Translations under genes and position numbers: made by a program | Notes under the pieces: model-generated | What the model saw: the letters and a program-made list of their open reading frames with translations, nothing else | Database searches by the model: none | What the model was told of the DNA's origin: nothing | Origin: Hydrangea macrophylla | Taxonomy: Eukaryota > Streptophyta > Magnoliopsida > Cornales > Hydrangeaceae | DNA: 64,000 bases | Assembly (NCBI GenBank): GCA_033977485.1 | Contig: CM066994.1 | Coordinates: 118,816,458-118,880,457, forward strand | Direction: 5' to 3' | Shown here: piece by piece, positions 11,779-20,944 of the stretch | How positions within the stretch are numbered: the stretch's first letter is position 1 | Layout: the number at the start of each line of letters is the position of its first letter

Positions 11779-12150
11779 CAACTGCAGACCCTCATCTCCA
11801 AATCAGCATTCTCTCTCTATCACACATACATACACATACACAGATACACACATAGATACAAATACATATATAATATACATGCATCGATACATACACATAT
11901 ACATATACACACATTGATACATACGCACACATATACACATTGATACATACACATATATATACACACATCAATACATATATATACACACACATATCACTAG
12001 GGTTTTTTAATTGGTTCCTTGAATCTCTCTACAGATCGCATACCCTAAAAGTTAGGGTTTGAATCCTTCGACGTATAGTGATTCACTTCGGAACTTGATC
12101 TCATCTTCCTCATTGCTTCAATTCTCACTATCTCGCACTCTCGGTCTCTT
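11648..12150 (+). repeat. Left arm of the long inverted repeat
   Basis: Contains a (CT)n run (about 11740-11775), a CA/TA-rich microsatellite (11820-11990) and a segment resembling a plant 5' UTR (12030-12150). Pairs with 16340-16983. Confidence 0.8.
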
Positions 12151-12164
12151 AGCAGGTGCACTTT

Positions 12165-12395
12165 TGAATTGTTATTATTTGCATTGATTTGTTTTTATTT
12201 GCATTTAGCTAGAATTGTGGATTACTACACAATAGACTTTTAATTAGCTTCAACCATGTGTTCGCCATCTAGTAGAGAATTAAATTGTTATTATTTGCAT
12301 TGTTCAGTTTCTATTTGCATTTAGCTAACATTGTAGATGTTAGTGAACTTAAGACTTTTAATTAGCCTTAACCATGTGCCTTTGTGTTCTAAATT
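12165..12395. repeat. Diverged tandem duplication, two copies of about 120 bp
   Basis: Both copies start AATTGTTATTATTTGCATT and share TTTTATTTGCATTTAGCTA and ACTTTTAATTAGC..CAACCATGTG. They differ by several substitutions and a small indel. Confidence 0.85.
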
Positions 12396-12430
12396 CCTAT
12401 TTACAGCTGAACATTTTTGTTTACAATATG

Positions 12431-12994
12431 TAGGGATGGAAAAAATCCCCGATCCGCCAGAACTTCGCCCTGCCCCTAATGGAATGGTTTTGAAGGAAGT
12501 ATCATAGGACCGAGCAGGTTTGGTAAGTGAAAATGAAAACTCTACATATAGGAGTTGGGGCGGAGGTGGTAATTGAAAATATCCCCGATTGAAATATGCC
12601 CCGTCCTGATTAAAGTGTCAAAATGTAGTAATATACCCATATACATTCCCTTTATATTCTAAATACCATGACTTATATATGTATCTTACATACAAAAAAA
12701 GGAAGAAAAATACTATATATAGCAAAATTTTAAAAGTTTAACTCAGAAAAGAAAAAAAACTCACCATGGTTACTTGTCAATTTTTCATTCAATCCATTAA
12801 TTTACTAAAATTTAAGTTTTTGAATTTTATTTAAATTACCCTAATGGTAAACCCGTCACCGCCCCGATAAAAAATGGACCAAATCCGACTCCGCTACTAA
12901 TAAGGTTGGGATGGGTTTGGTAAACAGCTTTTTAATAGGACTAAGAGTTGAGAAGAAGCTACTCCGTACTAAACCCACTCCATTGCCATCCCTA
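12431..12994. mobile_element. MITE-like element, TIR TAGGGATGG
   Basis: Starts TAGGGATGG and ends CCATCCCTA, with further partial terminal complementarity rich in CCCCG/CGGGG. There is no coding capacity. Repeats with this GGGATGG...CCATCCC layout are common in plants. The target duplication is unclear: the flanks share only ATATG once the neighbouring solo LTR is removed. Confidence 0.55.
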
Positions 12995-12996
12995 TC

Positions 12997-14498
12997 TGTT
13001 AGCCTTGAATTTATTTAAGGCATTATTTATGTTTGTTTTGAATTTTGATGATGACAAATCTAGTGATAATTGCATATTCTTAATGATTCTATTCCAATGA
13101 ATTATCATGTCATTTTCATTATGCTAATCTCTTGATTTATGCATTTATATGTTCTATCTATGTTTGAGATTATGAGATAGCATATGGTAAAGTCCAAGAG
13201 TGATGGAGCTCAACAAGGATCAAACTTGAAGACTTAAAGTTCTTTTCACCTTGGTTGAAGACTAGGATTTATTTGTAAGCATCTTGATCAATCACTCATA
13301 GGGGGTCAAGTAACATTAATTGGACCTTAGGATCCTTGGTATCACACTTTAAAATACTTTCAAGGACCTAAACATAACTAAACCACTCAATAAATTCATT
13401 TCACAAAAGTTTTCAAGTGGCTAAGTCAAAATCAAGAACCCTTTGCAGATGGGTCAACTTTAAAGGCAAACCTGATCCAATTGGTAATCAACTAGATGTT
13501 GAGTTTTATATGGTTGGAAAGGTATTTGAATCTAGTTTCTCGATCTTCAAATGGATCGCAAAAACGAGTTTTGTAAAGGGAGTTATGGCCGTTTTAGTGA
13601 AGAAGTGTTAGTCTGCCAAAAACCAGCAGAAAACCAGTCGATTGAAAATTGAAGGGTCCAGTCGACCGAAAGTGATGTTCAGTCGAATGGAGCACTATTC
13701 AGTCAACAAGATTTCACAGCAGAATGTCTCTTCTCTATTATAAACTTTCCAGTCGACCGAACCTTCGATCCAGTCAACTGAAATGCGCAGAAACATACTA
13801 ACGGCTAGTTTTCTAAGCTCTCCAAATATTATTTTTAAACCTCCCAACCACTCCCAATGGCTATAATCTTTCTTGGCCTATAAATACATGTTTTTCCAAA
13901 CCTTTTAATATTGATCAATCCATTGGAAAACATTTATTTAAATCAAACAACTTGTTGATTTTTAATCATTCACATTTGAGCCCTAGTTGTGTGAGTTTAT
14001 CAATCTGCTCTAGTTCTTGATTTGTATTTTTTTTAGAGTAAATTGTAGTGAGCTTTTATTTGTATCATCCACTCACTAAGGAGTCATTATTGTGTGAGCC
14101 TTTAATTGTATTATCCACTCTAGAGAGAGAGAGAGAGAGAGAGAGAGTTCAATTTGTAAATTCAAATCATCTGTAAAGAGTGAGGGTTAGTAACCCTTGT
14201 ATGCAAAGAAGAGGTGTTCTTCTTTGGGAGAGTTGAAGACTCTTGTAACGGTTTGATCTACACCCGTGAAGTAGGTCGGATTAAAGGAATCCTCAAGAGG
14301 TGTTCTTGAGGGGTGGACATAGGCCACGGTGTGCGATTGCCGAACCACTTGAAAACTCGGTTTGCAAGTGTCTCTTCTCTTCTCTCTTTACATTATTGTT
14401 TGTGATTGTGTTTAATTTGTTATTAAGTTCTAACAAGGTTTATTTTCCGCTAAAACCTTATTCACCCCTCCTCTAAGGTTTCCACTTCTGGGCAAACA
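12997..14498 (+). mobile_element. Solo LTR, copia (SIRE-like), TSD CTATC
   Basis: A 1502-bp LTR, TGTTAGCCTTG...GGGCAAACA, flanked by CTATC on both sides (12992-12996 and 14499-14503). The phrase TTTTGATGATGACAAAT near the start is typical of SIRE/Maximus copia LTRs. It has a TATA box (TATAAATA, 13879-13886). Upstream of this is a cluster of CAGTCGACTG-like motifs (13630-13790), which belongs to the LTR. No internal region or second LTR is present, so it probably formed by LTR-LTR recombination. A (GA)n tract lies at 14122-14146. Confidence 0.9.
13879..13886 (+). promoter_or_regulatory. TATA box of the solo LTR
   Basis: TATAAATA within GGCCTATAAATACATG, about 90 bp downstream of the CAGTCGAC-like motif cluster. 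It would set the retroviral-type transcript start. Confidence 0.7.
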
Positions 14499-14710
14499 CT
14501 ATCCATATGCAACATATAGGGCTTTCTTTGCTTTGGTCTGGAGGGTCTGAGCATTGGTGCTATCTAGTTTCATGTTGGAAAACCATAGGGTCATGAATTT
14601 TTCCTTTTGTTGTTCCCCTTTTTACTTTGAAGTATTTTAACAATATATAGCAGTATTGTAACGATCCACCTCCCCATCTAGTAACAATATTGTCCGCTTT
14701 GGGCCTAAAC

Positions 14711-14785
14711 ACAAAGAACTTCCCAGGGGGTCACCCATCCCTGGTACTGCTCTGGCAACAACATGCTTAACTGTGAAATTCTTTC
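14711..14785 (-). promoter_or_regulatory. 5S rRNA-like Pol III internal promoter, left LTR
   Basis: Antisense on the given strand. Box C-like CATGGG..-equivalent reads GATGGGTGACCCCCTGGGAA. The rest of a 5S gene is absent, so this is a domesticated promoter block and not a 5S gene. Confidence 0.85.
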
Positions 14786-15091
14786 ATATTTAGCTCCCTC
14801 ACGGTTTTAAAAGGACTTATTGCATATAGAGGGGCGATTAATCTTTATAAACTAGTTCAGGAATTTTACCCCAGGCGATGTGGGACAAGCCCCCGCACTC
14901 AACCTCACCTCATCCATCTTGGCCATCCTGCCTCAGGAGTATTGGCTCTTGGTCGTCACAATCCACCATTCTTAAGGGCCACACGTCCTCGTGTGGGACT
15001 CGCCCCACACTTCTGGCTGGGTTTCAGCTTTGATACCATTTGTAACGACCCACCTCCCCATCTAGCAACAATATTGTCCGCTTTGGGCCTA

Positions 15092-15164
15092 AACACAAAT
15101 AACTTCCCAGGGGTCACCCATCCCTGGTACTGCTCTGGCAACATCACACTTAACTGTGAAGTTC
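15092..15164 (-). promoter_or_regulatory. 5S rRNA-like Pol III internal promoter, right LTR
   Basis: Same block as in the other LTR, reading GATGGGTGACCCCTGGGAAG on the minus strand, with AGTTAAG upstream. As this is the 5' LTR it would be the copy that drives transcription. Confidence 0.85.
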
Positions 15165-15503
15165 TTTCATGTTTAGCTCCCTCACGATTTTAAAAGGCCT
15201 TGTTGCATATAGAGGGGCGATTAATCTTTATAAACTAGTTCAGGAACTTCACCTCAGGCGATGTGGGACAAGCCCCCACACTCAACCTCACCTCATCCAT
15301 CTTGGCCATCCTGCCTCAGGGGTATTGGCTATTGGTCGTCACAAGTATGATCATAGTGCTTAACAACACAAGAATATAATGACTCAAGAAATAGGAAAAA
15401 GAAATGAGAAAGCTTCGCAAGCAATAGTTGTGTGTTAAACTCTTTTAAGTCTAAGGAACATGCCTAGTTATAAATATGTATATTAGCATTTCATGTGTTT
15501 TTA

Positions 15504-15688
15504 GAGTAATGCTAGGTACACTTTAAATTTCACACTGAATTTGATACATTATATATTAAATAAATGTACCTTGTGTTGTGTAAAATTTTTTACACTTTTC
15601 TGTGCACCACTTATACAGTACATAGTACATGCATTTAAAACTAGGTGTCAAATTCAGTGTGGATTTCAAAGTGTACCTAGCATTACTC
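15504..15688. mobile_element. MITE with about 40-bp TIRs and 9-bp TSD (Mutator type)
   Basis: A 185-bp element. It starts GAGTAATGCTAGGTACAC and ends with the reverse complement; the complementarity runs about 40 bp to CACTGAATTT. The flanking 9-mers GTGTTTTTA and GGGTTTTTA differ at one base, and a 9-bp duplication is the Mutator-superfamily length. It shares the GAGTAATGCTA end with the repeats at 18104 and 51174. Confidence 0.85.
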
Positions 15689-15699
15689 GGGTTTTTACG

Positions 15700-16339
15700 C
15701 ATGTAGTTTTGAAGCCCTATAGATGGAACAATGGAACAGTTATGATATTCTTTGCATGAAATCTGTAAATATATATTCAAGCTCATAGTTACCATCAATT
15801 GAACTTTCGTAATTCTGAGGAAAGTCCAACTTGGTAACACTGATGATAGCTAGTAATAGCAGCAGTAGCTCTATGCTTGCTTTCCGTGTTGCTTTCTTTA
15901 GGGAAAGGAATGTCAAGTCAAATCAAACTCTTTAGCTTATTCATTCAATGTCATCTAGTTTCTCCACTTAAATCCAACTAGAAATTACTATCCTAATTTC
16001 TCATTCAGGCAATTTTCAGAATACCTGTGTATTGATTACAAATTTTAACCATGACGAAACATATCAAAATGTAATCTAATTCTTGTTGCAAAATCAAGTA
16101 TTGATATATTACTCCACATCATAGTTACCCACTGAACCAAATTCGAAACAACATGCAGAAAAAAAAAGTGTTGGAATCTCATTTCATAAACACCCTCCAA
16201 TCAGATCCGAATACAATTAATTCCCAATTTTAATCTAATCAGGAAAACGAAAATGATGGCTAAAATTGCAACAAATCAGTATACGAACAGATTACAGAAG
16301 CAATATATGTGGATACGTAAGGAAAAAAAACACATTTTG
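15700..16339. other. Unannotated stretch inside the long inverted repeat
   Basis: AT-rich, no credible ORF or RNA. It may be native sequence of the long-TIR element or host DNA. Confidence 0.4.
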
Positions 16340-16983
16340 AGAGATCGAGAGTGGGAGAAAGTGAGAATTCAAGCAACGAGGAAGATGAGATCGAGTTCTG
16401 AAGTGAATCACTGTAAGTCGAAGGATTCAAACCCTAGCTTTTAGGGTATGCAATATGTAGAGAGATTCAAAGGAGCCAATTAGAACTAGTGATATGTATG
16501 TGTGTATATATATGTATCAATGTGTGTATATGTATATTTGTATGTATTGATGTGTATATGTGTGCATATGTATCGATGTGTGTAGATGTATATGTGTATG
16601 TATCGATGTCTATATATATTGTATATATATCTGTATTATGTGTGTGTGTGAGAGAGAGAGAGTACCGATTTGGAGATGGGAGTCTACAATCAAACGAGAG
16701 AGAGATCGTAGCTGGAAATCGAGAGAGAGATCGTCGGTTGAGGAAATAATTTCTTCCATACCGTCGCTCAATTGCCATTGCTTCTCAAATATTTTCCATG
16801 GAATTTGATTTCTAGGGAGTTGGGTCGAATTGATTTTCCTCAAAAATGAGAGAAAAGAGGTCACGTGATCCATTTTGTGGAAAAATACTCTATGAAAATT
16901 TTTGGCTATCAAATACCACATAAGTTGGAAAATTACTAAAGAAAATGTTTTCTATGAAAAACAATACCTACAATACGCATCCT
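16340..16983 (-). repeat. Right arm of the long inverted repeat
   Basis: Reverse complement of the left arm. It has a TGTATA-rich microsatellite (16490-16660) and an extra segment of about 170 bp (16790-16960) near the outer end that the left arm lacks. Confidence 0.8.
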
Positions 16984-17181
16984 AAAATAAGTGTGAAGAC
17001 TCATCCCAAAACATAGTCCATGGTAGGGACCTATGCCAACGCTCCCAAAGAAGAATAAGAAGAATTTATTACTTTAGAGATGTTCCATGTAATAGCACCC
17101 AGTATTATAAATTAAAAAAAAAAAACCTCATCAAGTAACTAGGTCATTGCAAGGTAATTTTGAAAGGAAATACAATTAACA

Positions 17182-17371
17182 ATGCTGCACACACTCTAAA
17201 AAGAACATTGAAATATACAATCTTGCTTAAAAAGGTTGGACCTTGTGTTGAAAAGTCTACACACACACTAAACACCCACTTTTGTGTGTATAAGCTTTTC
17301 AGCACAAGATCTATCCCTTTTAAAGTAAGGTTGTGCATTTTGGTGTGCTTTTCAGAGTGTGTGTAGCATGC
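17182..17371. mobile_element. Hairpin MITE, about 190 bp
   Basis: The left half starts ATGCTGCACACACTCT and the right half ends AGAGTGTGTGTAGCAT, with imperfect complementarity to the middle (CTTGTGTTGAAAAG against CTTTTCAGCACAAG). No coding sequence. Class not assigned. Confidence 0.7.
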
Positions 17372-17825
17372 TCAAATACAAAATGATAACAACAAAAGGA
17401 GACTAACCTGTAGATGCCACCCATTTTGATTGACCTGGTATTACAAACAAAAAAACTTTTAGTGTTAATATTCTTTTTAAATTTCCATATTAAAGGAGGA
17501 CAATTTCATTTTATCAAGAAAATGATCAAAAGTGCATTCATTAGTCATTACTTAATTTGCTTTACTAAGGATTTGACAACCGACTTTTTTTAAATTTTAT
17601 GATTCCAATCACAAAAATAAATAAATAAATAAATTTGTTTTTCTGGGTAAAAGTTTTCCAAATAACTTGCCAATCCCAATTTTTGCATTTGACACATTTT
17701 TTTGCGAGATATGTTCGGGTTATTACAGTTTAACCAAAAAAATTATAGAACTTAAATAAATGGAGCAAAGTCGTAAGTTAGGACATAAATGAATGGAGAA
17801 AAGGTGTATGTTTAAAATAGAGTAA
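17372..17825. other. Unannotated AT-rich stretch
   Basis: No ORF, RNA or repeat recognised between the hairpin MITE and the SINE. Confidence 0.4.
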
Positions 17826-17828
17826 ACC

Positions 17829-18080
17829 GAGCGGATTGTAGTCCAATTGGCATAGCCTTTTTTCTTTCCAGGAGGGAGTGAGAATGTTCGAATCCTCGTA
17901 GGGAATTCTAGTTGTTTTCTCCCCAATTATTCTTCTGTCGGAATGAATGGCCCTTGTTGGGCTTTGCTGTGGGCCAGTGTGGGACTTTGGGATTGGGTTG
18001 GGGCTGGGGTGTGCGTGTGTGTGTGTGTGTGAGGTGTGTGTATCCAGTCCGGATCTAGGTAAGTATACAAAAAAAAATTT
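17829..18080 (+). mobile_element. tRNA-derived SINE
   Basis: A Pol III box A-like TGTAGTCCAATTGGCA at 17837-17852 and a box B GTTCGAATCC at 17886-17895, about 35 bp apart, followed by a non-tRNA body with a (GT)n tract and an A-rich tail (from about 18069). This is the standard layout of plant tRNA-related SINEs. The first 70 nt do not fold as an intact tRNA, so it is not a tRNA gene. I could not find clear target duplications. Confidence 0.7.
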
Positions 18081-18103
18081 AAAAATAAATAAATAAAAAA
18101 TAG

Positions 18104-18213
18104 AGTAATGCTATGCTTCTCAAATCCTAATCTCAAATAATATGGTAGTGAGTTCACTGACAATAATAATGTGGACCACTTCAACATTATCCATCAAAAT
18201 CTGGGACTATTGA
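18104..18213. mobile_element. MITE split by the Tat insertion, left part
   Basis: Starts GAGTAATGCTATGCTTCTC. The reverse complement of 51120-51172 reads GAGTAATGTTATGCTTCGT and continues as AAAT.ATAATC.CAAATAAT, so the two form TIRs of about 45 bp. The Ty3 element 18214-50852 sits between them. Confidence 0.75.
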
Positions 18214-18831
18214 TGATGATGCCAAAAACTGGTAAGAGGGATTAAGAAGAGAGATACGATTACACAATCAATTGTATGTGGTTCGGCCCCGTTAATAAAG
18301 TGACCTACGTCCACGGGTGCGTTAGTGCGCTTCACTAGCAGATCACCGACGGGCCTGGTGAGCCAACAATTGGGGCGGCACTACTAGTAATACCGGCCGG
18401 GTGTATGCGTATGAGATGAATGTATATGCTATTCTTTCAGTTAAGAATGCAATCCCCTTGATGGGGGTGAGTGGCCCCTTTTATAGGTGCAAGAGACCAC
18501 CCATACAAGGCAACTAATTAGATAAGGAAGCCCAATCTAATCACAAGTTGATGAGAACAAATCACGGGAGGTTTCCTAAATGGCTTAGGAAACTATTTAC
18601 ACCTTCCATTAGTCTTCTGACCGATTTAGGAAACTGCGGAGCAGCTTGGCTACCAATCTGCACCTTGTGGAGAGCTGCTGAGCCGTATTCCCGGGCTGTG
18701 TGAGCACCCCGAGAGGTAGCAACCGAAAGACCCTGGGATCAGTGGGCCACAGGCTCCCTTGCTGGACAATCCGGGTGCTTAGCTGCTGATGTGGAGGTTT
18801 GACTTGTAGCAGAATATTTCTGGGCATATCA
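18214..18831 (-). repeat. 3' LTR of the Tat-like element
   Basis: TGATGATGCC...GGCATATCA as written on the plus strand, 618 bp. Partner is 50234-50852. Confidence 0.95.
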
Positions 18832-18846
18832 GCTGCCCCCCATTTT
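18832..18846 (-). promoter_or_regulatory. Polypurine tract of the Tat-like element
   Basis: Minus strand AAAATGGGGGGCAGC, directly against the inner edge of the 3' LTR. Confidence 0.85.
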
Positions 18847-19228
18847 CGGAGTTGATGTGATGTCCCATCAGATGAAGTTTAAAAATTAAGACTGCTTCCG
18901 AGGAACCGTCCGGTAAAAGGCCGGGACTCAACCGGGGGTGGGACCGGTCGTGGTGGTCAGCCGGGGTATGGACCGAGTGGTGACTTTGTGGGCCCGAGTC
19001 CTACCTGCGCCACATGTCAGCTTATGACTGGCCTAGTCAGGATCGAACGATACCAGTGTGGGTGTAATTGGATCGTTTATACGGTAACCAAACCGTCTCG
19101 TCGTGCATTTAATGTGCATGCCTTTTGAGGCGACGCTTCGCGTGCCCGAGGTGACAACTGTCAGCCACTTTGGGCGGAAAAGCGCACGAGCCGTTGGATC
19201 TATTTTAATCTAAACCGTCTGTAGTTCC
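18847..19228 (+). promoter_or_regulatory. Upstream region of the antisense gene
   Basis: GC-rich compared with the surroundings, with no ORF. It lies between the polypurine tract and the TATA box at 19229, so it probably holds the promoter of the antisense transcript. Confidence 0.5.
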
Positions 19229-19237
19229 TATATAAAG
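19229..19237 (+). promoter_or_regulatory. TATA box of the antisense gene
   Basis: TATATAAAG within an inverted repeat, GTTCC-TATATAAA-GGAAC. The first likely start codon lies about 290 bp downstream at 19528. It is on the opposite strand to the retrotransposon genes. Confidence 0.75.
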
Positions 19238-20891
19238 GAACACTTGTTCATTTCTCAACTCTTCTGCAAAGACACATATTCCCGAGCGGTTTGAGAGCAA
19301 ACATTTCCCGGTCAAGATTTTCGAGCCCTTTTCTTGCGTTGATTTCTGTAAGTCTTTCCTTTCCAGTTTCAGTACAGTTAAACCGAGAGTGCCATCTAGT
19401 GCTAAGTACCGTCCACTCTTTGCCTTTTAGGTTAGTGACCTTACCCCCTCTGTATACCAGGCTCGGGATTCCTAACCCATACCTTGGTCGTCACCTTCTT
19501 TCCAGCCCTATTACCGAAACCCCAAGAATGTGTCACTCTGGTTTTAACTCGTCCTCCCGGTCGGAGGATGAGCGGTCCAGATCAGAGGAGCCGGACAAAA
19601 GTCTGAGTCTGCCGCCCGCGTCCCCCTCTGATAACCAAAGCGAAGGCAGAATCCCAATCCGTATCTCCGACGATGAATTGGACCAGGAAGCCCCCGCTGC
19701 TAATTTGATGAGTCTGCATGTATGCAATGACAAAATGTTCATGCTTTGATGATTTGATGTGGCTAATGCATGCACAGCGCACATGGCACACGAATGAAAT
19801 GCAAGTACGTGTGTGTGCCTATTCTATATGCAAAGAAAGGAAAATTGTAATCCTAACACATAAACACATAAGCACATAAAATCCTCATCCATATCGAGTG
19901 CGCTTAACCTCTCCTTTCATTGTGATCTTCACTACCCTGTCGAAGGTCGGATTTTTTGAAAAGCATGATGGGATCTTTCAGATTCTCAAGAATCTCGGAT
20001 TTTCCTTTGAAAGTGAAATCATTTCTCCGCAAAAGATGATTGAGTTGAAACTTTACTTTGAAACTTATTTGAAAAGCATTTCTTTGGATGATGAAGTCTT
20101 TCAAAATAATTCTCGCGAATTTTGAATCTTTTCTTTGAAAATGGAGATATGAAAACATTTCTCAATAAACGATGATTAGGTTTACTTGATTTAATAAAAA
20201 GATAAACCTTGGATCCCCTCCTTTTTTTTTTAAAGAGTGATTTTTTTCAAAAAATTTTCGGATAAAAGATGATGGATAATCAAAATCTGTCATTAATAGT
20301 GAACTTTGAATTCTTGGGTAGGAGCATCACATGATTGGATAATTATCGCACTTTTCATGAATTCGGATGCATACAAGGTCAATGATGCTTAGCTAACGAG
20401 ATATAAGATGTGTAACCTTATAATCAAAATCTAACATATTCCCAAATGTCATGGGACATGAAGAGGAATTGCTCGAAAGCGATTAAGCAGTTATACATCT
20501 TTCATCAAGCAAGTATTGTCATCATCTCAAGTAATCCCTTCCGGGCATACAAAACTCCCTACCACATAATCCTAATCAAGAATTAATTTCCTAAGATTGA
20601 AAGGTTCTATGGAAACTACCATGCAAAGGCTGGGTTTCGGTCAAATAAGGGACCCTTGACACACACCCGATAGGATGCTTCATATACCAACACATGGTAC
20701 GAGATCAAGGGTGATCACATGGTCCCATGATGGCTTGACTGACCAGGTTGCCCCGAGCCTCCAAGGTCATAGTTCCGTGTGATCGACTGGCGAGACATGC
20801 AAGTGAAATGCAACAGGCACACAAAGATTAATTAATTCAATTAGAAGGATCTTTTCAAGTCTAATCCTCAAGTGAACCCAAAATCAGAATT

Positions 20892-20941
20892 CTGGTCTGC
20901 GAAACCAGAGATTCTGGGTTCGATCCCCAGTAGAGTCGCCA
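20892..20941 (-). promoter_or_regulatory. Extended primer binding site: copy of the 3' half of tRNA-Arg
   Basis: The usual site is TGGCGACTCTACTGGGGA on the minus strand. The match to a tRNA does not stop there. On the plus strand 20892-20941 folds as nucleotides 27-76 of a tRNA: anticodon stem CTGGT/ACCAG with a 7-nt loop CTGCGAA, a 5-nt variable loop, T stem CTGGG/CCCAG with loop TTCGATC, acceptor strand TAGAGTC, discriminator G, and CCA. The anticodon would be GCG (Arg). Plant nuclear tRNA genes do not encode CCA, so a mature tRNA was the source. It is not a tRNA gene, since the 5' half is absent. Confidence 0.8.
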
Positions 20942-20944
20942 GAT

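Larger units (their letters stand above)
14657..15343 (-). mobile_element. Cassandra-type TRIM with 5S-derived LTR promoter, TSD AGTAT
   Basis: A complete 687-bp element flanked by AGTAT (14652-14656 and 15344-15348). The LTRs are 14657-14960 and 15041-15343, with 80 bp internal. On the minus strand each LTR carries a 5S rRNA-like block with box A-like AGTTAAG, an intermediate element-like GCCAGAGCAG, and box C-like GATGGGTGACC..CTGGGAAG. The primer site TGGTATCAAAGC abuts the right-hand (5') LTR. Cassandra elements are known to carry 5S sequence in both LTRs, and here it is in the sense orientation of the element. No protein is encoded. Confidence 0.95.
11648..16983. mobile_element. Long-TIR (Mutator-like) element or foldback, filled with nested repeats
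   Basis: Two arms of about 500 bp in inverted orientation (11648-12150 and 16340-16983). The ends read GGGTGCATTTG on the left and, reversed, GGATGCGTATTG on the right. Shared blocks in order are GGCAATTGAGC, a (CT)n tract, a TACACATA-type low-complexity tract, CCCTAAAAG.TAGGGTTTGA, and GATCTCATCTTCCTC. No transposase is visible between the arms, only other repeats, so this would be a non-autonomous element. I could not identify a clean 9-bp target duplication; the class is inferred from the long TIRs. Confidence 0.55.

Noticed and set aside
11670..11992. Ser/Leu- or Tyr/Val-rich small proteins on either strand
   Set aside because: Frames of (CT)n and (CA/TA)n microsatellites; the same in the other arm at 16489-16808.
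13417..13611. A 64-residue host gene
   Set aside because: Lies wholly inside a copia solo LTR and has no recognisable domain.
14711..15164. 5S rRNA genes
   Set aside because: Only the promoter portion of 5S is present, inside TRIM LTRs.
17829..17900. A tRNA gene
   Set aside because: Box A and B are present but stems do not pair as a tRNA and a SINE body with A-rich tail follows.
20892..20941. A tRNA-Arg gene
   Set aside because: Only the 3' half is present, CCA is encoded, and it abuts an LTR. It is a primer-site copy.
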